Shown here: positions 7,000-11,155 of the stretch, one piece after another
Position numbering within the stretch: position 1 is the first letter of the stretch
Layout of the letters: each line of letters opens with the position of its first letter
DNA from: an uncultured Murdochiella sp.
Lineage (GTDB): Bacteria > Bacillota > Clostridia > Tissierellales > Peptoniphilaceae
Direction: 5' to 3'
DNA: 11,155 nt
Assembly (NCBI RefSeq): GCF_902488755.1
Contig: NZ_CABTXF010000040.1
Coordinates: 1-11,155, forward strand
The notes under the pieces: generated by a model
The model's input: only the letters and a program-made list of their open reading frames with translations
Told to the model about the DNA's origin: nothing
The model's database searches: none
Program-made: the position numbers and the translations under genes

Positions 7000-9027
7000 T
7001 CATTCTCCTTTCAGTATAGTCACTGCCATTCGATTCTCTCTTTTCATCTGCCAAAAGAGCAACCCTATGGACAAAAGCAAAAAACCAATGCCAACACTGC
7101 TGACAACCAAGGTGTTCTTAAATAGCCCCCATAAGACCGCATCGATGAGAAGGAATAGTGCACATTGTACAGCTATATACCGTCTATGATTAGCAAAAAA
7201 GGGAACACCAGACAAACGATACAAAAATATTTTTCGGCGACATTCCTCAAAATACATTCGATTCATCGAAATAAAGATCACAATGGCCGTAAACACACCC
7301 ATTAACGTCGATATCACCGTTGTCATCAAATCTACTCTATAGTTCCGTGTAACCCGCTCATACAAATGCGCACTTTCTTCAATATGAGAAATCCATTGCA
7401 GAACTCCCTTTTCCCGCAGCAAAGAGACATAAGGTTCATCTTTATGCAAAAACAGATAATAGTCGAGATCCGATGCCCATGCTACTTTTGCCCCAAAGGA
7501 ATCTCCGGTAGACTTTGGTGTGAATACAATAAAAACCGGTGCATTCACAAACTGCTCCGTCGGAAAACCAATTTGATTATACAAAAACACCCTCTGCATA
7601 TCCGGAATCTGCATGGTTTTAACCTGCATTGTTCGAGTTGCCGTTCCGTCTTGATTAACTGCATAGTGCCCATTCATGAGTTGAACCGCACTCTTCTCTA
7701 TATCCTCCGTGGATTCTACTAAAGATTTGGGCACCAAAAGGGCGAATTCCCCTTGCTCAAGATTATTAATGGTCGATCGTACTTTTTCATCCAGAGAAAT
7801 GGACTCCGCTTCAAAATAAGATGGACTCACATAAAGTAAACGCTTCTCTAAGGCTCTTGTTTTGCGTTCTTCTTCACTATTCCCTAATGGATTTATTCCT
7901 ATGAAGTCTCCCATCTCATTTTTAACAAAAACTGTACCTTTTTGCTCAAACGCTGTACGGATGAACGAAAACCATGCTTCGTCTCTCCGCTTTTGCTCAT
8001 TGGCATCTTTGGATAGCGCCGTATCGCTGAAAGTAAGATTCACATATTGCTTTCTCTTCGCCCATTCCGCTTTCGCTTCCAAGAGTCGAATCGTCGCAGG
8101 AACTAATCTACGGCTTCGATCAACCCCAAATCCAACAACAAACATCGCAACGGCTTGTCCCAAAAGAAGAATCACCAAAATTGATTTTGCAGGAACTTTT
8201 CCTTTCACGAGATCAACCAGCCGAGAGGATTGTAAAATACAGAGAAACAATACATGTAGGAGCAGCCCAACAAGAAACACTATGCCTAAATATAAAAGAA
8301 TCGCCGCACCCACATAATTCATAAAGGCGATGTGCCAAAATCGAAAAACAACCATTATGCTATTGGCGATCAAAAATCCAATGCCTCCGGCGAATGCCAT
8401 AGCCAAAAGATCTTCTTCGATATTATTCAGAAACAGGCTACTTGTGCGTATGCCCGAAATCAAACGAATACCTGCTGCGGGAAGATCCCGCAAATGGTCT
8501 AAAATCTCCACTGCAATAAAAAGTAAAATGAGTAAGGCAAAAAAAAGGATACCGACGGCGCTTGAAAAACTGCGTATTATGCGCACAAAAATGAACGGAT
8601 GTGGCGTAATTTTAATTGGGTCATTCGATAAAGAAGCCATCTCTTCCGCAAGTTTTTTTTGACTCAGCGCACCTTTATAAATGATTACCGATCCGGCGCT
8701 GTCTGCATCCTCAATTTCCTTTTCTGTCGCAGAAAGAAAACCAGCCGGTGTTTCCTTGGTGCCAAAAAAGACATATTTAAATGCGTCTTCCGATAAAGAA
8801 GCTACCAAAATGCGACGCGCCAAAATACTATTATTATCTTCAGCAATGCGTTCCAATGTACTGCTAACATCTTCCCAGCTTTTTTCTTTTTTTACCGACT
8901 GAAGCCGTACTGAGGGAAAGGACGAATACAAGTGACTGCGTTGATTAAAAAAAATCATCGTTATTACTAATAAGGAGATCGCAAGCGTGCTGAACAGCAA
9001 AGAGAAAAACAATCTTTTATTTTTCAT
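7000..9027 (-). CDS. Bacteriocin-associated polytopic membrane protein (DUF1430-like, putative immunity/ABC permease)
   Basis: This 675-aa integral membrane protein matches in size, layout and context the 'bacteriocin-associated integral membrane protein' family next to lactococcin-972-type bacteriocins. By eye there are eight hydrophobic segments: about 6-27, 154-176, 207-229, 238-266, 282-302, 567-588, 617-636 and 638-660. Large hydrophilic domains at 28-153 and 303-566 probably lie outside the cell. Short basic segments after segments 2 and 6 (LRDLPAAGIRLISG; RRKIFLYRLSGVPFF) resemble the cytoplasmic coupling region of FtsX/MacB permeases. The protein ends VTILKGE. The ATG at 9027 follows GAGGAGGAG. 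It lies 181 bp behind the bacteriocin gene and one base ahead of the ATPase gene. Its likely role is immunity or efflux together with the ATPase; the direction of transport is not shown by the sequence. Codon use is AT-richer than in pyk and the uvr genes. Confidence 0.85.
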   Translation of the reverse strand: MKNKRLFFSLLFSTLAISLLVITMIFFNQRSHLYSSFPSVRLQSVKKEKSWEDVSSTLERIAEDNNSILARRILVASLSEDAFKYVFFGTKETPAGFLSATEKEIEDADSAGSVIIYKGALSQKKLAEEMASLSNDPIKITPHPFIFVRIIRSFSSAVGILFFALLILLFIAVEILDHLRDLPAAGIRLISGIRTSSLFLNNIEEDLLAMAFAGGIGFLIANSIMVVFRFWHIAFMNYVGAAILLYLGIVFLVGLLLHVLFLCILQSSRLVDLVKGKVPAKSILVILLLGQAVAMFVVGFGVDRSRRLVPATIRLLEAKAEWAKRKQYVNLTFSDTALSKDANEQKRRDEAWFSFIRTAFEQKGTVFVKNEMGDFIGINPLGNSEEERKTRALEKRLLYVSPSYFEAESISLDEKVRSTINNLEQGEFALLVPKSLVESTEDIEKSAVQLMNGHYAVNQDGTATRTMQVKTMQIPDMQRVFLYNQIGFPTEQFVNAPVFIVFTPKSTGDSFGAKVAWASDLDYYLFLHKDEPYVSLLREKGVLQWISHIEESAHLYERVTRNYRVDLMTTVISTLMGVFTAIVIFISMNRMYFEECRRKIFLYRLSGVPFFANHRRYIAVQCALFLLIDAVLWGLFKNTLVVSSVGIGFLLLSIGLLFWQMKRENRMAVTILKGE

Positions 9028-9093
9028 CTTCTCCTCCTCTGGAAAGCCATGTATTAGAGGCGATTACTGACCAGATTTTTTATTGATGGACGA

Positions 9094-9125
9094 AACAAGG
9101 CATCGTTCTATTGCGATGCCTTGTT
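9094..9125 (-). terminator. Perfect 12-bp hairpin between bacteriocin and membrane-protein genes (possible attenuator)
   Basis: On the minus strand AACAAGGCATCG pairs perfectly with CGATGCCTTGTT across an 8-base loop. The bases after the stem (TCGTCC) are not a convincing T-run. It may therefore be a leaky terminator or an RNA-stabilising 3' hairpin for the bacteriocin message rather than a full stop. It begins about 84 bases after the bacteriocin stop codon. A smaller inverted repeat (GCAAT/ATTGC, 9131-9144) sits next to it. Confidence 0.6.
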
Positions 9126-9208
9126 CCTTTGCAATATAAATTGCGTATTACCTGCAAACATCCATCACAAAATATGATATTCTTGAACGCGACAAAGCAG
9201 TATTTTCT

Positions 9209-9514
9209 TTAGAATCCATAGTCGAATTCAATGTGCTCCCCAAATTTACAATTAATAAAAGCTTCAGAAGTGTCCCCGGCGTATGCTGTGCCACGCTTCG
9301 ATTTTGCATCACTGTCTCGTACTACCGATGACCAGTGCCAACGTGTAGGATGATAATAATTAGAAAAAGCACCCCAATTGGACGGATCATGATATCCACC
9401 GTAAGACCAGTACCCTCCATCCACACTCTCTCCCGCAAAAACCGTCGAAGAGAAAAGTACGCAAATCGAAAAAATGACGATTGCTTTTCCAAAAAATGAT
9501 AATACTTTTTTCAT
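9209..9514 (-). CDS. Lactococcin-972 family bacteriocin precursor
   Basis: This is a secreted 101-aa precursor. Residues 1-27 form a classic Sec signal peptide: MKK, a hydrophobic core, and cleavage predicted after VFA27. That leaves a mature peptide of about 74 residues; I recall 66 for lactococcin 972 itself. The mature part matches the family pattern: GGYWSYGG near the start, then AFSNYYHPTRWH followed by SSVV (lactococcin 972 has AYSNYHHGSKTHSATVV), and an aromatic C-terminal FDYGF. Lactococcin 972 is known to bind lipid II and block septum formation in lactococci; the target here is inferred. The ATG at 9514 has AAGGAG about 9 bases upstream; a TTG at 9544 in the same frame is rejected because it would add hydrophilic residues before the signal peptide. 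One cysteine (residue 89) is present in the mature part. The membrane-protein and ATPase genes follow on the same strand. Confidence 0.88.
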   Translation of the reverse strand: MKKVLSFFGKAIVIFSICVLFSSTVFAGESVDGGYWSYGGYHDPSNWGAFSNYYHPTRWHWSSVVRDSDAKSKRGTAYAGDTSEAFINCKFGEHIEFDYGF

Positions 9515-9564
9515 CTTATTAGACTCCTTATCGTTTTTAAGCAATCACAGCCGACCTTCTTCAT
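9511..9564 (-). other. Possible 17-codon leader ORF overlapping the bacteriocin start
   Basis: Within the predicted leader an ATG at 9564 opens a frame encoding MKKVGCDCLKTIRSLIR. Its TGA overlaps the bacteriocin ATG in an ATGA arrangement typical of translational coupling. Its own ribosome site is poor (GTGGGG only 2 bases before the ATG), and the bacteriocin has its own good AAGGAG. This may be chance; it is listed for its position, not as a firm gene. Confidence 0.25.
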
Positions 9565-9590
9565 GACCCCACTTTTCCATTTCCAACTTA

Positions 9591-9619
9591 ACTATAAATC
9601 TTTTTTTAATTCGTGTCAA
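9591..9619 (-). promoter_or_regulatory. Strong sigma-A promoter of the bacteriocin cassette
   Basis: On the minus strand TTGACA (9614-9619) is separated by exactly 17 bases from TATAGT (9591-9596): a consensus -35 box and a one-mismatch -10 box at optimal spacing. The spacer carries an A-rich run. A start point near 9584 gives a leader of about 70 bases before the bacteriocin ATG. No operator or two-component direct repeats were recognised next to it. Confidence 0.85.
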
Positions 9620-9697
9620 TGGTTTGTTATTTTTCTATTAGAGGAAATGACCTAATATGAGATTCAAGAATAAAAAGCTGCTTTCTCCTTTCCCACC

Positions 9698-11155
9698 TTA
9701 GGCGAACGCTTGAATCCCTTTATATACCACCCCGGTCGAGGCATCGACCGTGACTTCTTCGCCTTCTTCCAACAACGCATAAGCGTCCGTTGCGCCCACA
9801 ATGGTCGGAATGTTGTAATGTCTGCCAAGAATCGCCGCATTGGACGTCAAGCCGTCTTCCTCTACGACAACGGCACCCGCTTTTTCAATGTAGGCAATCA
9901 TATCGGTTCCCGTCGTGCGGCATACCAGTACGCTGCCGGGACGAAAAGAGGCTTTCATTTCTTCCGCTGTTGCGCCATGAACCACTTTTCCGCCCACAAT
10001 ACCGGTGCCAATGCCCGTACCCGAAACAACAATATCGCCAATGGTATGCACTTTAATAAAGTTAGTGGAAGCACCCCTTCCAACAGGAATTCCGGCAGTG
10101 AGAACAATTTGGTCTCCTTGATGACAGAGTCCTGTAGAAAGAGCGGCTAAAATAGAACGCTCGATCAATTCATCGGTTTCTTTGGAAACGGTGGAAAGCA
10201 CTGGCGAGACACCCCAGACCAATGCCAGCTGATGATACACTGTCTCCTGCGGTGTAACCGCGATAATGGGGGTTACCGGACGATAACGAGAAATTTGACG
10301 AGCAGTGAATCCGCTTGCTGTCGATGCGACAATCGCAGCAAGCTGTATCTGCTGCGCAATAATGCATGTCGATCGAGAGATGGCGCTGGACACATCGACG
10401 CTTACCCACATGTCGCGGTCTTCGATGGTGCGCAGAAAATCCGGCGATTTCTCTGTGGTTTCCGCGATCACGCGCATTTGGCGCACCGCTTCCACCGGAT
10501 ATTTGCCTGCAGCAGTTTCTCCGGAAAGCATCACCGCATCTGAGCCATCCAAAATCGCATTTGCGACGTCGTTTACCTCTGCACGAGTCGGACGAGGGTT
10601 TCGCTGCATAGAGTCCAACATTTGCGTAGCCGTAATGACGGGTTTGCCGGCTAAATTGGCTTTGCGAATAATCTGTTTTTGCACCAACGGCACACGTTCG
10701 GTTGGAATCTCCACACCAAGGTCGCCGCGCGCAACCATGATGCCATCGGCAACGCGCAAAATATCGTCTAAGTTATTAACGCCCTGTTGCGACTCGATCT
10801 TGGCGAAAATAAGCACCTTCTCGCCGCCGTGTTCTTCACAAAGCGCCCGAATAGCAAGAATATCCTTAGCAGAGCGAATAAACGAAGCAAAAATAATTTC
10901 CACGCCTTCCTGTAAACCGAAGAGTATATCTTCTTGGTCCGTTTCGGTAAGCGCCGGAAGCTGAATATCCGTCGCCGGAACATTCACGCCCTTGCGGTTG
11001 GAAAGTACACCGCCGTTGTTGGCTTTACAATGAATTTCCGTATCATTTTCCACAGAAAGCACTTCCAGCTCCACCAGACCGTCATCGATGAGAATACGGG
11101 TTCCTTCCTGCACATCGTTTGGCAGTCCGGCATACGAAATGTGTACGATTTCTGC
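9698..11155 (-). CDS. pyk: Pyruvate kinase with C-terminal PEP-utiliser-type domain, 5' end off the right edge
   Basis: It transfers phosphate from phosphoenolpyruvate to ADP in the last step of glycolysis. The 485 visible residues enter from the edge reading AEIVHISYAGLPND, so the true start lies outside the window and about 100 N-terminal residues are missing from the usual ~585. The GTG at 11113 is internal. Recognisable are ILIDDGL, GVNVP in the B domain region, FAKIES with the catalytic lysine, MVARGDLGVEIP, and ITATQMLDSM followed by NPRPTRAE. MLSGETAAGKYPVEAV and the allosteric C domain come next. The last ~100 residues are the extra domain of Bacillus/Clostridium-type enzymes (GKVVHGATAEEM to VTVDASTGVVYKG). 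In that domain the TSHAA motif, whose histidine is catalytic in true PEP-utilising enzymes, reads TSNAA. Downstream I see no clear terminator before the bacteriocin promoter, so some read-through is possible. Confidence 0.97.
   Translation of the reverse strand, partial: AEIVHISYAGLPNDVQEGTRILIDDGLVELEVLSVENDTEIHCKANNGGVLSNRKGVNVPATDIQLPALTETDQEDILFGLQEGVEIIFASFIRSAKDILAIRALCEEHGGEKVLIFAKIESQQGVNNLDDILRVADGIMVARGDLGVEIPTERVPLVQKQIIRKANLAGKPVITATQMLDSMQRNPRPTRAEVNDVANAILDGSDAVMLSGETAAGKYPVEAVRQMRVIAETTEKSPDFLRTIEDRDMWVSVDVSSAISRSTCIIAQQIQLAAIVASTASGFTARQISRYRPVTPIIAVTPQETVYHQLALVWGVSPVLSTVSKETDELIERSILAALSTGLCHQGDQIVLTAGIPVGRGASTNFIKVHTIGDIVVSGTGIGTGIVGGKVVHGATAEEMKASFRPGSVLVCRTTGTDMIAYIEKAGAVVVEEDGLTSNAAILGRHYNIPTIVGATDAYALLEEGEEVTVDASTGVVYKGIQAFA

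Noticed and set aside
9515..9544. TTG start at 9544 giving a 111-aa bacteriocin precursor
   Set aside because: It would place ten polar residues before a standard MKK signal peptide and lacks a ribosome site, whereas the ATG at 9514 has AAGGAG well placed.
9620..9697. Possible terminator or small gene after pyk
   Set aside because: There is an AAAGGAG and a short T-run, but the only nearby inverted repeats are too short or have too small a loop, and no start codon follows the purine-rich site at a workable distance.
10305..10964. 219-codon open frame on the plus strand opposite pyk
   Set aside because: It is antisense to conserved pyruvate kinase motifs, and its Ser/Ala/Ile-rich translation is typical of a shadow frame.
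11111..11113. GTG at 11113 as the pyruvate kinase start
   Set aside because: The frame stays open and conserved upstream to the window edge (SYAGLPND), so this codon is an internal valine.
1..11155. CRISPR array, tRNA, rRNA, insertion sequence or phage genes
   Set aside because: No spaced repeats, cloverleaf-like sequences, transposase or recombinase motifs, or terminal inverted repeats around the bacteriocin cassette were found by eye.

Overview
The window looks like a chromosomal stretch from a low-to-mid GC Gram-positive bacterium (Bacillota). Three things point that way: a pyruvate kinase with the extra C-terminal PEP-utiliser-type domain found in Bacillus- and Clostridium-type enzymes, AGGAGG-like ribosome binding sites with sigma-A promoters, and a lactococcin-972-type bacteriocin locus. 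A member of the Clostridia/Tissierellia is plausible, but genus cannot be fixed by eye.

Layout. Positions 1-5480 (minus strand) hold one likely operon read right to left: a signal-anchored S41 PDZ protease (CtpA type), then uvrB overlapping it by 4 bases, then uvrA, which runs off the left edge. A 216-bp spacer with two divergent extended -10 promoters separates this operon from a plus-strand type II thymidine kinase gene (5697-6335), which ends in a rho-independent terminator. From 6372 to about 9619 (minus strand) lies a compact, visibly AT-richer bacteriocin cassette. Its promoter has a consensus -35 box, a one-mismatch -10 box and a 17-bp spacer. It is followed by a secreted 101-aa lactococcin-972-like precursor, a 12-bp perfect hairpin, a 675-aa polytopic membrane protein of the lactococcin-972-associated (DUF1430-like) family, and a 208-aa ABC ATPase one base downstream. 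From 9698 to the right edge is the minus-strand pyruvate kinase gene, lacking its N-terminal part.

How the genes work together. UvrA and UvrB are the damage-recognition and loading subunits of nucleotide excision repair; the protease is co-transcribed but has no obvious repair role. Thymidine kinase salvages thymidine, and pyruvate kinase makes the last ATP of glycolysis. The bacteriocin, membrane protein and ATPase form a self-contained unit. The bacteriocin carries its own Sec signal peptide, so the ABC pair is best read as immunity or efflux machinery rather than as the obligatory exporter.

The most interesting part is the bacteriocin cassette. It belongs to a recognised family, so it is a new variant rather than a new class. 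It has some notable details: a lone cysteine in the mature peptide, a putative attenuating hairpin between toxin and immunity genes, a possible leader ORF overlapping the toxin start, and a membrane protein whose topology reads as two tandem MacB/FtsX-like halves. I found no rRNA, tRNA, CRISPR array, transposase or recombinase.
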